DNA from: Aselliscus stoliczkanus
Taxonomy: Eukaryota; Chordata; Mammalia; Chiroptera; Hipposideridae
Direction: 5' to 3'
DNA length: 64,000 nt
Assembly (NCBI GenBank): GCA_033961575.1
Contig: CM066730.1
Coordinates: 152,795,523-152,859,522 of the forward strand
Position 1 is the first letter of the stretch; the number at the start of each line of letters is the position of its first letter. Positions 45,376 to 58,340 of this stretch are shown one piece after another. Under the pieces are notes generated by a model that saw nothing but the letters and a program-made list of their open reading frames with translations, was not told the origin of the DNA and ran no database searches. The position numbers and the translations under genes are program-made.

Positions 45376-48264
45376 GGTTATGAAAGAGTCCCTAGAAATC
45401 ATTTGATCCAAATTCCTCGTTTTGATGATGAGGAAACCATGACCCAGGAAGGCAGTAATACAGCATATTAATGACAGAAGCCAGCCTCTTGCACCCACTC
45501 AAAACATGTCAAGAGGAAGGGAAGAAGGACTACGTGGTAACTGTGTATGAGTAAGGACATGTGCTATCTTGCTGTGACTGTGTGGATGGCAGGGAGATAT
45601 CTGGTTGGAAACCTAAAGTGCCTTCAGCTCCCATGAAGAGAGATGGTCAACCCCAGGGGGTTCCTTTGGCTCAAGAGATAACAGGGTGGCAGGTTGAGGA
45701 GAGCCTCCACCACAGGGTGGGCCGTGCACGGGGAGTTGGGGCCTGACCCGCCGGGGAGACCTGGCACAGCCTTGGCTGGAAGAAACACACACTGAAGAAT
45801 TCATGGGGTTGGCAACTTGCTCTTAAACAGTTCAGAAAACTTAGTGTTTTTTTCATTATACTTTCAACTGTTCTGTAGGTTTGTGATTGTTTCAAAATAA
45901 AAACTTTTTTAAAATAAGAGGAAGAACCAGTTTGGCTCAGAAGAAAGGGAGACCAGGGAAGCCAGGAAACAAGGAAAGTGTTCAAAAGGCACAGATGCTG
46001 TCAGGGTCCACGGGGCAGATTTCTGGACGAGTGGAGCTGGCCAAGGCCAGGAGAGGAAGCTAAAGGCATCAGAGCAAAGGAGGAGTGGAGCCCAGACTCA
46101 AAGCAGAATGTTCGATTTGTGCTGTGGACCGGTGTCATCTGTTACCATGGGCAGCTTGCAGACCGAAGAAGGGTGGCCCAGCTTGGGGGGAGAGTTGGGG
46201 GAGGCGTGTCCCAGAACACAGCAGCCAGCAGAAGGCAGCTGGAGCTGGAGCAGGGCAGCAGGGGGCCAGTGCCAGGCAGGCAGGCTCCCAAGGACATGGT
46301 AGCAGCAGACAGGGACTGACACAGGAGCCAAAATGCGCCTGAGGCAGCCAGGGAGGAGCCCGGCTGGGAACGAGGCCTTATGACCCACTGGCAAGTGCGG
46401 CTGGCAGGCCGGGGCCAGGAGGTGGCCAGCCAGGGGCTGGGCAGGGCTTCTGAGTAATGGAGCCGGGCGCAGGCAAGGCGCCTCCCCAGGGAAGGTGCAG
46501 GCAGCCGGGAGGGCAAGGGAAGCTTGTTCACAGGCTGTGCTATTCCGCCTGGGGCAGGATCTTCAAGGGCCAGAGAGAAATGTATGTTCGCCCAATGGGG
46601 GCCGAGCTGGGCGCAGGCTCACTCAGAAGGGAGGGAGGTCACCCCTAGCAAAGAGGGGGAGGCCAGTTCCCACAGACTTTCAGAAGATCAGCAGATCTAG
46701 CAGCTGGGCTGCCTCAAAGGCGTCTGTCGGAAGTTACTGGGACTGCTTAGCTTGCAAGCTTAGGACCAGACTCCAAGAACTGATTTTTTCCTGAGGTTTG
46801 TAACCTACTGGCAGTGACACTCTGTTGACTGGTTTTTCACCATCGCAGTGAGTGGGAAAACCCTTCCAATAAGGAGGGCAGCTAGGGACTTCCGTCTTCC
46901 TCCGTGGTCAGCAGTGGGGAGGGAGGAGCCCCATGGGGCAGAGCGGGAAGTGGTGGCTAAAATGGATCTGGACCGAGGGATGAATAAAGTTGCCCCTGGG
47001 GAGCTAGCCACAGGCTGAGCAGTGACACAGAGCTCCCACTGGGGCTGGCTGGGGGCAGCAGTGGCAGGACTCGGGCCAGCTGTGGCCCCCGCTGCAGGAG
47101 GGCATTCCCATCTGGACTCATACAGGGTGTACATGGGGTCTGGGTGCTGCAGGAAAGAGCAGGGCAGTGACCCAGGGTTGTCCCATGCTGGTCTGGGCTT
47201 CCTTCTTTCCCCCTTGTAGGGGCCAGTTTGCCTTTGGTCTGCGCCCTCCTCCTGATCGAACCCTGAAGTTTGGCTCTTACCTGAGGCAGGGAGAGGCTGC
47301 TGGAAAGGCAGTGGGGCCTCGGCTGGGTCTAGCAGACCCGGACATCGTGCTTGTTCAAGTTCACCAAAGGGGGATTCCCTTCTCGTCCTGTGCCCAGCAT
47401 GCCAGAGAGGACACCCCGGGACAGCACACTGAAAGCAGCAAACTGGGCTCCCCCACCGCTCCCTGGCATCATGTAGGCTTGGCAGGAGGAGCCTGGCCTC
47501 TTCGTCTTCCGCTCTAGTACAAAGATGAGACATCTGGATGGGGGCCAAGCACTGGGTGTCCGCAGGAAGGCCTGGGGTAAGGCAATTGGGGTTCCTGCAG
47601 TCTGGATAGATGGGCCTCTCCGTCGCTGTGGGGCCTGGGCATACCCTCAATACACCACCTGTTAGCTGGGCCTGGGGGCAGTGTCGCTCTCTTAAAAAAT
47701 CATCATGTGCACACACACACCATGCTTAGAACATTGCTTCCTCCTTCCAGGAATTCCTCACGCGTCTCATTCCCTCCCCGGAATCCTGGGCATTCGGCTC
47801 CCACCCGCCTCAGCCTGGTTCTTGGCGTTTGCAGCTATCTGGGTGAGAGCCTCCCACAGGCTGTGACGCAAATCGTCGGGGGTGCTTTTAGGCGGCACCT
47901 GGACACATGCTTCTTATTTCATTTGTCACATTCTATTTTAATGCGTGTTAGAAAAATGTAACCAACACATGAAACCTGTGATTTCATGACTGGGAGTCCT
48001 TAGGATGAGGCTGCGGTGGGGTGGGAACCACAGGCTCATGCTGAGGCAGGCCTGTCTCTGAGCTCAGGCACCTGGACAGCCTGGGATGCCCATCCTCAGT
48101 GTGGGCTCTGAAGCGCCGCTCCCAGGAGTGTCACTCACATCCTTTACATCATGCGTGGGAAGATCACTTCCAGTGGGTGCCGTGGACCTGGCATGATACT
48201 GGAGATGGAATCGTGGAGGCAGGCAGACAGGATAAGGGCCGGAGTGGGTGGGGGTCAGGAGCGT

Positions 48265-48480
48265 GGCCTCTGGGGCTGGCCAGCCTGGGTTTGAGTTCTT
48301 GCTCCGCCAGCTGCTAGCTGTGTGACCTCGGGCAGCTTAACTAACCCCTCTGGGCCCCCCCTTCTCATCTGCAAAGTGAGGAGCATGACAGCGAAGGGCT
48401 GTTCTGAGGATGATTTACCGCAGGAACGGCGCTCAGCACAGCGCCAGGTACCTGTAGATGGTCCATAAACGCTCGCTTGC
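48265..48480 (+). repeat. MIR
   Basis: CGTGGCCTCTGGGGCTGGCC, CTAGCTGTGTGACCTCGGGC, TCATCTGCAAAGTGAGG, AGCGCCAGGTACCTGTAGAT follow MIR order. Confidence 0.85.
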
Positions 48481-48529
48481 ATGAGTCCTGAAGCTCCACT
48501 TCCGGCACCCCCGGGCGGCTTTGCGCGTG

Positions 48530-48800
48530 CAGTCACTTACCAGGAGGGCTGGGCAGAGCTCAGGAAGCTCCTCTGAGGATGTGGTGTTCAAGCTGAGTCC
48601 AAGGGTGTGGGGCAGTGCACAAAGGCATGGGGAGGGGAGGAGGGAGGGAGGATTGTTCCAGATGGACGGACTGGCAAGGGCAAAGGCCTCCTCCAGAGGC
48701 TGGAGGAACGGGGTGCTGGTCAGGCTGCTGTGGAGAAGGAAGGGCACTGAGTGGAGGGTGGCCAGGGTCACGGGTGTCAGCGGGGATGAGGGAGGACCAC
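48530..48800 (-). repeat. L2 fragment, antisense
   Basis: Antisense L2: AAGCTGAGTCCAAGGGTGTG, GATTGTTCCAGATGGACGGA, GGCAAAGGCCTCCTCC. Confidence 0.55.
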
Positions 48801-48979
48801 TGTCACTTTTCCATCAAACAGAAGAGGCCGCATCATTCATCTCATTTTTGTGAGGGCAGAATGGGAATAAACCAGTGAAAATCACTGTACATTGTAAACA
48901 TTCCATGCATGTGTGGCTATTTTTAAATCTCTGAAGCCTGGTATTCCTGTAACTCTGCCATGTAATTGGCCCTAAAGCC

Positions 48980-49400
48980 TGGCTCAGAAAGATCCTGTGC
49001 TGGCTCCCCAGTGCCCTCCAATGCACCCCATGGTTGATGAGGCCACAGACCACCTCCTCAGACTCCTCCCTCTGCCCTAGCGAGAGACTGACTCCTCTGT
49101 GCACTCCATGCTTCTCTGCCTCCGTGCCTTTGCTCCCGCTGTTCCTTCCACCTGGACGGCCCCCTCCCCCTCTTACTCTCTAAGCCCCTAAGTCGACCTG
49201 TCCTTTCCAGCCCAGGTCAGATGCCCCCATTCCATGGAATCCCCCTGACCTTTCAGCCCACCACTGCCTGCTCAACGCCACCTCTTCTTCCCAACCCCAA
49301 GGACCTGTTATCTTACCTTCTCCTGACATTTATTATTTTCTGTTTGGTTCAGACAAATGGATGCTTCCCAGCCTTCAAGTCCACAGGCAGGGAAAATCCA
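48980..49400 (+). repeat. L2 fragment, sense
   Basis: Sense L2: CTCCGTGCCTTTGCTCCCGC TGTTCC, ACCTGGACGGCC and GACCTGTCCTTTCCAGCCCA. Confidence 0.65.
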
Positions 49401-49454
49401 TTTAACATACGGAAGTTTAAAATGTTGACAGGGGATCAGATCACAATGATCTTG

Positions 49455-49625
49455 GGCGTGATATGGTGCCACTTACCAGCTGTGTGGCTGAGGGCAAGTC
49501 ACTGTGCCTCTCTGAGTTTCTCCATCCCTGGAACACAACTGTCCCTGCCTCACAGGCTGTTGGGAAGTGAGGCTGAAGGACACCTCAGCGTCTGCCACTG
49601 CTCTCGGCAAACACCGAGTAGATCT
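49455..49625 (+). repeat. MIR
   Basis: CCACTTACCAGCTGTGTGGC, GGCAAGTCACTGTGCCTCTC TGAG; MIR core. Confidence 0.75.
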
Positions 49626-49969
49626 GCAGGAAATTTTAGCAGGATCTATTCTCTTTCCACTGTTTAGAGCTGCTTCTGCATCTCATCTGGACTTCGTTCC
49701 AGTCCCAGAGTTGCCTTCTTGCCGCCACCGGCTGCTCTGAAAGACACTACACATGCTGTAAATAGCAGTTGTAAGTGACACTTCGTCCAGGCAGGGCCAG
49801 CACTGCTGGAGAGCTGCCCACAGGCTTTCTGGAGACACTGTGTGTTGACTCACTTATCTACTGGGCACCAGGCCTGGGAAAGGAAAGTGCATGGGGAGCG
49901 AGTGGTCATCTGTGATGAGGTCACGCCCAGTCACATCAGCCCCGGCCCTGCTTTGGGGACAAGTGCCTA

Positions 49970-50055
49970 GGCTCCTAGTCCTGGCTCTGCTGCCAATGTC
50001 TGTGTGACCCTGGGCAAGGCCCTTGCCCTCTCTGGGCCTCAGACACCTTGTTGAC
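49970..50055 (+). repeat. MIR fragment
   Basis: GTCCTGGCTCTGCTGCCAAT, TGTGTGACCCTGGGCAAGGC; MIR core only. Confidence 0.6.
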
Positions 50056-50136
50056 CCTGCAAGGCCTCGAGGCTTTAGAGGCTGAGCACAGGCTCTGGGA
50101 CGCCTGGGGTTTCCTTACTTAAAAGTGTCTATTCTG

Positions 50137-50244
50137 GGCCAGCCGAGTGGCGCGGTGGTTAAGCGTTGGCTTGGGAAGCCAGCGGCCCTGGTTCGTGTCC
50201 CACATATGAGGGCCAGTGACACTGCTCTCAAAAAAAAAAAAAAA
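50137..50244 (+). mobile_element. tRNA-derived SINE (bat VES/Rhin-like), copy 2
   Basis: Same family as the element at 5260: GCCGAGTGGCGCGGTGGTTA, anticodon arm TTGGC/GCCAG around loop TTGGGAA, B box GGTTCGTGTCC, CCCACATATGAGGGCCAGTG and an A-run. A perfect 11-bp target duplication TGTCTATTCTG lies at 50126-50136 and 50245-50255. Confidence 0.88.
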
Positions 50245-50514
50245 TGTCTATTCTGAGAATGGAGCAAAACCCTCTTGAAAGCTTCTGTTCTATCTCTGGA
50301 GTCCTTCTTCATCAGCTCCCACCTGCTGAGAAGAGCGCTCCTTGCTTTTCGGTGCCCTGGATTTACCACTTTCAAGCCCTGAAGGGAACCTTTTTCTAAT
50401 AGAGGAGTGAGGGGAGACATACATACAAAAAAAAATCAGTCATAAGTATACTGTCCATGAGCCATTACAAAATACATACACCCATGTAACTATACCCAGT
50501 TATCCCCAGGTCAA

Positions 50515-50670
50515 GAAATAGGACATTATCTCCATTTACAGATGAAGAAACTGAGGTGCAGAGAGGTTAGTTAACCAATCTGCTCAGGTCACACAACTGA
50601 TAATGGGAGCCCTTGGGAACCCTGGCTCCTAAGCCCTATTCTCTTTCCTGCTACACTACACTGCCCCTAG
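50515..50670 (-). repeat. MIR, antisense
   Basis: Antisense [32 protein letters not shown], then GGTCACACAACTGATAATGG. Confidence 0.75.
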
Positions 50671-50674
50671 GAAA

Positions 50675-50925
50675 GGTATAACCAGCTCAGGGTCAGGGAA
50701 AGCTTCTGAGGACTTGGGATTGGATTGAGCCCTGGGAAGGATTGACTTAAGCAAAGAAGGGGAGGAGGGAGAGCATTCCAGGCTGGGAGATCTGCTGGGA
50801 AGGCCTTGACATCCAGCAATACTGGGGGGAGGGAGTGTTCAGGAGAGAGGAGATATGGGCAAGCAGCTGTCAGGCACAGCTGGGTACAGTCACCAGTCAT
50901 CTGAGGAGCAGCCATTGGGCTCACA
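50675..50925 (-). repeat. L2 fragment, antisense
   Basis: Antisense L2: AGGGAAAGCTTCTGAGGACT, GGGAGAGCATTCCAGGCTGG. Confidence 0.55.
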
Positions 50926-51084
50926 GCAGGCATCCCTAAGTAGCATGCCACACTGAAAACCTGCTTTGAGGTAGGAAAATCACATTTCTGTAGAAAGGTT
51001 TAGGGGAATTGGGTTTTTGTTGGAAGTGGTAGCTCAGCCTTGGACAAATAGCCAGGAGATGTAATAATAAAACCATGTCACATA

Positions 51085-51325
51085 GCCACAGCCACCAGGA
51101 AGCCGCCGCTGTGGGTCCTGAGGCGAGTGCTTGGCCAGATCACACAGCTGATAGGGATGAGGCAGGATTTGGACCTAGGCAGTCTGACCCCATGAACACC
51201 CCTCCGCATGCCTAACTGCTGCACTCTGCAGCATCCCAGTCAGACTAGTGGGTCCCAACTCCAGCACGCAGTAACTGTGTGACCTCCAGCAGGTCACCTC
51301 GCCCCTCTCAGCCATGACCACGCCC
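51085..51325. repeat. Two abutting MIR pieces in opposite orientation
   Basis: About 51085-51240 reads antisense (GATCACACAGCTGATAGGGA TGAGGCAGGATTTGGACC) and about 51245-51320 reads sense (CGCAGTAACTGTGTGACCTC). Both are diverged. Confidence 0.45.
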
Positions 51326-53979
51326 TTCCTTCCTTCCTGGTTTCCCAGCCTCTCACCTACAGACTAGAGGACCAGCGTGGGTGCTGTGTCTACTTAGATC
51401 CCAGCTGGACCCACGGAACCACAAGTCCAGCCTCCCTCCCAGCACAGGAACCTGTTTTGCCCCAAACCTGAGAGGGCATTTATCCTAGTGTTGAGCACTC
51501 TTCCGGGTGGGGAGCTCACGACCACTCGAGCTTGCTTTTCTCCAAGCGTGTAGCTGTAGAGTTGGAAAATTCTGTTTTAAAATGAGCTCAGATCTTCCTC
51601 CTTGCCCCTTTCTGCCTATGGACTGAGCTCCCTCCCAGGAAGCTGGCAGCGGTTGCACCTGTGACCTGAGGTTCCCAGGGACAGGTTTTGCAGGAGCTGA
51701 GTTTCTCCTCTGCTGCCAGCTAGTGGACCTGCTCAGGGCACGGGCCTGCCATCATGGGACAGTTAGGACAGCCTCTCTTTCTTCACCCTTGAATATTTGA
51801 GTCCGTCCGTCTGGGGCCTGAACACACAGCGCCCTCATGAGCTGGTCAGGTTTTAGCCACAAGTGGCTCCAGCCAGCCCTTTCATGAAAAATAATCTAGT
51901 CTACCTCGAGTGCCTTCATATATTTGGGAAAGCCTTGCCACAGTCATTAAATCACAGCTGTTTCCTGGCACAGCCATGATACGTTGCATTCATTGTGGGA
52001 TTTTAATACAGTTCACAGCTTTCTCATCATGCATCTCAATGCATGTGTATCTCAGTGCTGCAGGAAACCCTGAGGTTTTACAGGTTAGGGTGGCGTAGCA
52101 ACTCCTACCCATTGGCCCACAGGCATTGATCAGGCTCCTAGTGTATACAGAGATTTCATCAACTGTTACTATGGACAGCCTTGGTCCGCATCCCCTCTCG
52201 CTACTGCTCCACAGCCCCAGAGGGGTGCTTCCGCACTACAGCTCTAATTGAACACCTTGCCCATCCCCCACTGCCTGCCTGACACAGGCTGGGCTGCTGT
52301 GCAGGCACCTGAGGCTTTTCTAAGCCAGCCTCAACCTGATTTTCCAGCCTCAATTCCTGCTACTTGTCAGATAGAACTGTTATATAGAATTGTGCCGTAG
52401 CTCCCACATAATTTCTGTAGAAAGCACCTACCACACAATAAGCACTCCACAAATGATAGCTGTTTCTTTTTCCATGATAAAACTACACCCATGACCCTGG
52501 CTGACTTTCTTTGCAGTGTTTCATGGTAAAGGATAAAAAGACATGTATTCAGTCTCCAGGATCTGGGCATTTCCCTATACTGGGCCTGTTTCCTGTCTGG
52601 GGAACAAGGAAGTGAGGCTAGAAGAACACTCCAGAGAGGAGGCCACAGCCCTGCTGCTTCAGGCTGGGCTGGCTGCAGCCCCACCTGAGGGCCTCTGGCT
52701 GCTATGGGCCACACTCCCTCTGAAGGAGCCCCTGGAGGGGTCCAGGAAAGCCTGGGGAGGAATCAGGAATCCATCCTGTGTGGAATTGTTTGGGGATGTG
52801 GGAATGTTAGGCTTGGAGGAAAGGAGACTTGAGTCGCATGGCATTCTCTAGAGATGTGTGGAAGAGGCATTTCACTAGCCAGAACTCATGGTGGGAACAC
52901 AGGTTGACAACTTTAGCTTAATAATAGGAAAGCTGCCCTGAGGTAGCAGGAGTCACCTGGGAAGCTGTGAGACCCCAGGGCCAAATTCTGCCTAAAAATA
53001 ACCAAATCAGATGATGCACAAGTTCCCCCCAACTCTAGAAGTCAGAGGTTTTAAGGACCTTCCAAGCATGAATGACCTCTAACAGTAACTTTCAAATTGT
53101 CTTTAAATTCACAGAACTCTTTTTCACAAAGTTCAGTTTACCTGCTCCGGAAAAACAGCTCCGTGTGGTGGGGGAGGAGGCATCCAGACCCGATGCTCAG
53201 CTTCCGCCCCTCCATGAATCCTGAGCACAGTTTGAAAGTTACTGTTTTGAGAGCGCTGCAGTCAGGGCCTGGTGAAGGCAGGAACAACTGCGCCTAACGG
53301 CGCCCACTCCTCTTTGACAGTTTCACTTCTCTGAACGCAAGAGGCCCGGCTTCTGGCTTCCTGCCTCCCTCCCTAATCTCGCTGTCTGGTTGGAAACAGG
53401 ACCTTGGGTGTGCTCTTCGGACCCGAGCTGGCTTCAGCCCAGGCTCCGTGCTGGCTTGGTTGTTCTTAGGCGTCTGCACTCGGCCATAGCATCTCCACTT
53501 GTTGTACCAATTTCTTAAGAATAAAAGACACCTCTTATTTTTAGAGCTGTGCTAGGCATCAGACGCCTGAGCCGCTGCTATTCTCCTTGAGGGAAAAATC
53601 ACAGCAGGAAAACTGAGGCAATGGCCCAAATGCAAGCCTGCAAACTGGACGAGTCCTGGCCTCTGTGGTAGAGCGGTGGGAGTCCTTCTGGAAGGCATAG
53701 AAGACTCCTAGACCCGCTCATCCCTCCTGTCTCCATCAGGCTACCCTGACCTCTCGAATCTGTGTCCTCTCTCTCCTGGCCCTTGCCTCTGCCCGGCTTG
53801 GGATCCATACAGTTACAATGCCTCTCAGGCAGCCAGACCTTGTGGCCCACATCATCCTCCCCATTGCGCCAGAGTGGGGTTCACAAAACAGGAGCCTCGC
53901 GGGTCAGAGTCCCCTCACCCACAAACACCTGGGTGGAAGGCATTTCTTCTGCAAACATCACCTGAGAACCACCCTGTGG

Positions 53980-54150
53980 TCCGCCCCTCAACATCCATAG
54001 CACTTTGTGCATCGTCTGTGTTAGCGTTTCTACCGCGTAGTGATCTAAGTACCTGTGATTTGTGAAATCAAGGTCAGCATCTTATTTAGCTTTGTATTTC
54101 TGGCCCTGGCCCAGACCAGGCATTAGTAAGAATTGTTACATAAATATACA
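53980..54150 (+). repeat. L2 3' end, sense
   Basis: CATAGCACTTTGTGCATCGT, then CAAGGTCAGCATCTTATTTA and GGCCCAGACCAGGCATTAGT fit the L2 3' end. Confidence 0.55.
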
Positions 54151-55021
54151 AAATACTGCTTAAAATAGACATGCCCCTGATGGGTTCAGTGCCTAACCTT
54201 GTATTGCACGCATGCTGTGGAATTCCTGGCACAGCAGGCCTCTCCCTGGACTATGAGGTAAATGCCCCCCACCCCAGACACCGTGACATGATGTAATTTC
54301 TGCAGAACCCAACAAAAGGAGAAACTGGGGTGTGGCCAGACCCCAGTGTGAACATCCCCACAGCTCAGCCTCCCTAATTCATTTTTCACCATGAGGTGTG
54401 TTCCTTACCTCTTGACAACTGAATGTTTTGAGCAGATACAGCTCAGTCAGCTATGCCACCTGGTATTGGCTCCTCTTTCCACAGATGTCCCTTCCTTTTT
54501 GAGCTTCATCAGATCAGCATGTCACTGCCGACAAGCTGGCGGGCTCACTGTGGCTGGACCTCCCAGGGCGCAGTGACCACTGGGAACCCACCATGAGCCC
54601 TACCTCACAGGACACTGGCTGCCTGCAAAAGTGGGCCTCAGGGTGACAGTGTGTGCACCTTATAAGGTGCATGCCCCGGGGAAGGCATAGTTAGCAACAA
54701 GATCATAATAGAGTTAGAAATTTGGCAAACCTTTAAAATATCTGAATTTGGAGGAGAGGTAAGAGTGTTGCAATAAAATATTAATAATATATGGAAAAGT
54801 CAATAATATACCTGTGGTATAGCCTCATAGAATCTCAGATTAGAAAGGTAACTTGGAGATCATTGAATTCATCCCCTCATGTAAGAGAAAAATGCATCTT
54901 GGTGAAGAGAAAAGCAATGGGCATGTCCCCCTGCCAACTGCATGACCTTGGGGAAATGACTGGACAGAGGTTTAGCTCTGGGCTGGATCTGCCTCTCCTT
55001 CTATTTTATTTGACTTAAATA

Positions 55022-55051
55022 GTGTTGTTGTTGTTGTTGTTGTTGTTGTTT
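55022..55051. repeat. (GTT)n microsatellite
   Basis: About nine GTT units. Confidence 0.95.
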
Positions 55052-55084
55052 TAAACAGTCAATTTCAAGTTTTAGTGAGAATTG

Positions 55085-55320
55085 TATGGCAATGAAGCAC
55101 CTGAACCTTGTAACAGAGGACCTGGGTTTAAATTCTGCTCTGTTAACTTACTGGCTGTGTGACCTCGGGCAGGTTACTTAACCTCTCTGTAACTCCATTT
55201 TCTCATGTGTAAATGGGAATCATTGGAGCCCCTGTCTCATCAAGCTGACCTGTAGTTTAAATGAGGTAATGCACATAAAGCCTTTAAAATAGAGTTTGGC
55301 ACCCGGTAAACGTTGCTTAA
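55085..55320 (+). repeat. MIR, nearly full length
   Basis: GACCTGGGTTTAAATTCTGC, CTGGCTGTGTGACCTCGGGC AGGTTACTTAACC, then TTTGGCACCCGGTAAACGTT. Confidence 0.88.
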
Positions 55321-56034
55321 GGGTATGGGAATACCTTTGGAGAGGGACAGTGCCCTGCAGTCCAGCTCACCACAGTCCCACCACTCCCCACTCCTCATGC
55401 CTCCTCTGCTTCCTTCAATCATGTTGCCAGCCCACTCCCCACCTAGTGCCTTGACTTTCCATTTAGTCAAGTATAAATATATCAATATTTATTAGAATAA
55501 ACATGGAACATTTCATAGATAAATATATCCATTGTATACCATTGTTATAGGAGTAAACAAGCTAATCCACCTAAAGCCCCTTCTATCAGCCTGCTGGATG
55601 TGTCATGGGCATGCAATAACCATTAATTCTCTCCTGCTCCGGGGTCTCCCAGCCTGTCCATCTGGCCTATTGATGAAGAGTGCTAGTGATGGGGAGCTCA
55701 CTACCTGACAGAGACGTTTCATTATTGAGTCTCTGTCATACATAGAGTTCAGGAACAACAACTCACTCATCACCTTGCCGGAGATGCCATTTAATTTCCA
55801 CCACATCCCCTCTTCTGGAATCTGGAGCAGAGGGATAGGCCATCTCCTTCGGGAGCTGTGCACTGCGTTCCATGTGCTTGGTGAAAGCTGCAGATTTCAG
55901 AAATGCCTCCAGGCTAGAGCCACAGCCCGAGGTGTCAGAGTGTTCACAGTCAGGCAGCTCAGTCAGCATCACCAGTCGCAGGACCGGCGAGGTTGCTGAA
56001 GGCAGGAGGTCATACAGCATCAGGCCTAAGAGCA

Positions 56035-56150
56035 CCGGCGTCCAGTCTGGGTTCCAGTTCCTGCTTTGCCACTTTCCAGCTGCCTTGTAACTTTGGGCAA
56101 GACACTCAGCCTCTGTTTCTGTTTCCTTCTCTGTTAAATCGGAAGGAAGC
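56035..56150 (+). repeat. MIR
   Basis: CTGGGTTCCAGTTCCTGCTT TGCCACTT, TTTGGGCAAGACACTCAGCC; MIR core. Confidence 0.7.
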
Positions 56151-57019
56151 AACTCCTGATTTTAAATCAGAATTTAACTCCTCCTGATCAAAGGGGTGTT
56201 TGAGATTCTTTTTCTTTTCCTTTGAGGCCATGAACCTTAGAGCTGCAGCATAAGAATGAAAATAGACCCAGGACCCCTCCTGGCAGCCAAGGTGGTAGAA
56301 CAGTAAGCTGCTTCCAGGCAGGGATCTGGGACCCCTGGTGCTGTGGCCATGATCAGGGGACCCAGGCTGCAGCCTCAGGCCATCACAGCCCTAGACCTCA
56401 AGCAGTCTAGCTGTCTGGTCGTAAGGTCCCTCTAACTAAAACATTCTTGAGTCCACAGAAACAACTCATTTTCTTTAAAAACAAAACCAAACGTTGTTTC
56501 CTGGACTGCCTAACACCCCTGGCTTGTCAGGGCAGCAAAAGACAGGCAGGCGGTGGGGCTCAGAGAAGTGGCTCCCGGTCCAGGAAGCTATAAGTCAGCT
56601 GCACCCACGCCTCTCTGCACTGGGCTGTCTTGCTGCCTTGGGACAGGTGGAGGGCCAGTCACTTCTCCCTGTGGGTCCAGGGCAGACCTGGGAGGCAGGA
56701 CCACACCCTAGGGAGCGCACCATGTTTTCTGGTTTCCTGCCCTGGCTCTTTGCAGGACATTTTTCTGCAGCTGCCAACACCTGTGGGTCCCACCCAGAGC
56801 TGGCAGCCCTTTCAGGAAGAGCTGGGTGGAGAACAGTGCTGCTCTCATTTGCCTGCGGTGTTGCAGGCCCCTGGGAATTCTGGAGAAGGAAGGAGCTAAG
56901 GAAACCTTGATCAGCATCATCTAAAAGTATTTCTGCAGCAAGTCTGTGTCGGGACAGGGTGTTCGGTGGAAAGATGGCTGACTGGCTGATCTCGGCCACG
57001 ACACTTGAACAATTTGGGC

Positions 57020-57235
57020 CTTTGCTCCCTTTTCTAGAAAATGGGGATAATAGTAAAGGGTTGATTGGAGGATTCAGTGATGCCAGGCATGTGGTGACTT
57101 GGTATATCTAAGGGCAACGAAGACTGACTGTTTCAGGGAGGGAAAGTGACCTGCCCAGGTCATCCAGTGAGTTCAAGCAGGGGCCAGGACTCCAGCCCAG
57201 GTCCCGTGCTGACCTCTACCCAGTGAGCTGAGTAG
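57020..57235. repeat. Sense and antisense MIR pieces side by side
   Basis: About 57020-57115 is sense (TCTAGAAAATGGGGATAATA GTAAAG) and about 57120-57235 is antisense (GTGACCTGCCCAGGTCATCC AGTGAG, CCAGCCCAGGTCCCGTGCTG). Confidence 0.5.
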
Positions 57236-57404
57236 TTCTGACCAGAGGCTGGGGAGGCTCGGCCAGTCTGGAAGGACTGGGAGTCCTTGGGGAGTCCACA
57301 GCCTCAGGTTGAATTTGTGCTCTGGAGTGGGAATGTCAAGGCCAGGAGTCTGATGATGGCAGGCCTGGGGAAAGAAGGCCTTGGCTTGGCTTCCTCTTGT
57401 ACAG

Positions 57405-58340
57405 CCAGTGGGTCCTGAGTACTTGCTGAATATTGGGCCCTGTGCTAGGCCCTGGGGACACACTAGTGAATGAGGTAGACGTGTTTCCTCCCTCTTGGGA
57501 ATCCTGGGAACTACGCTTGTGAAAAGGTCATTATAGTACATACAGCTTGACAAGTGCTCTGTGAAGAAGGAATCGGGGAGACCCCAGGGTGCAGAGATAT
57601 GGAGAGGGCTCAGAAGGGAGGGGCCTGTTAGCCAGGCTCTGGAGGAGCTGGTCGTATGGAAGAGGGTGGTGCTGGGAGGCAGAAGGCCGGACGAAAGGGA
57701 CACTGAGGCACCAGGGACATTTGGTATGGTCGGTGGGGAAGTGCAGCCGGGGGTGGGGGATCAGTGAGATTTGGTGAGAGACTGAGCTGGAGAGGTAGCG
57801 TGTCGGGTGGGGCCTGAGCCTTCTGCTCCCTCCAAGTGCAGGGGCAAGGCTTCATTCTAAGAGCAGTGAGGGGCGGGGAGGCATTGAATGGGGCCCCTCA
57901 TCGGGGAGGAATGTCAGGATGCAGGTACTTGTATTTTGAAAAAGCTCCCTTTGGCTGAAGACAGGACTTAGCATGTAAGAGAGAGGATGGTAGCTGGGGC
58001 TAGGGGGAAAGGGAGGCGGGCCTCCTTGGAGCATAGGTTGGTGTAGCACTGACAGCTTGTGGGGATGGACTGAATATGAAGAGTGAAGGAAACGGAGGCA
58101 CCTCGGATACTGGCCTAGCCAACCACGGCGGGTGTGTGCGCTGTTACTGAGACGGAGACCCAGGAGGCAGTGCTGCAGGTGGGGGGACATGGAAACATGG
58201 TTCTGGGCACGTGGGGTGTGAGGTGCCTGAAGATCTCCAGGGGAGATGTTGAGGGGGGAGTTGGATGTATAGCAGAGAGGATATAGCTGGATAGAGAGTA
58301 AAGGGGAACCATCAACCTACAGGTAGAAAGTCAGGTTTTG
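57405..58340 (-). repeat. L2 fragment, antisense, about 0.9 kb
   Basis: Antisense L2 from the 3' end inward: TGAGTACTTGCTGAATATTG, CTGTGCTAGGCCCTGGGGAC, then G-rich sequence with GCATTGAATGGGGCCCCTC, AGCTCCCTTTGGCTGAAGAC and TTGGATGTATAGCAGAGAGG. Confidence 0.65.
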
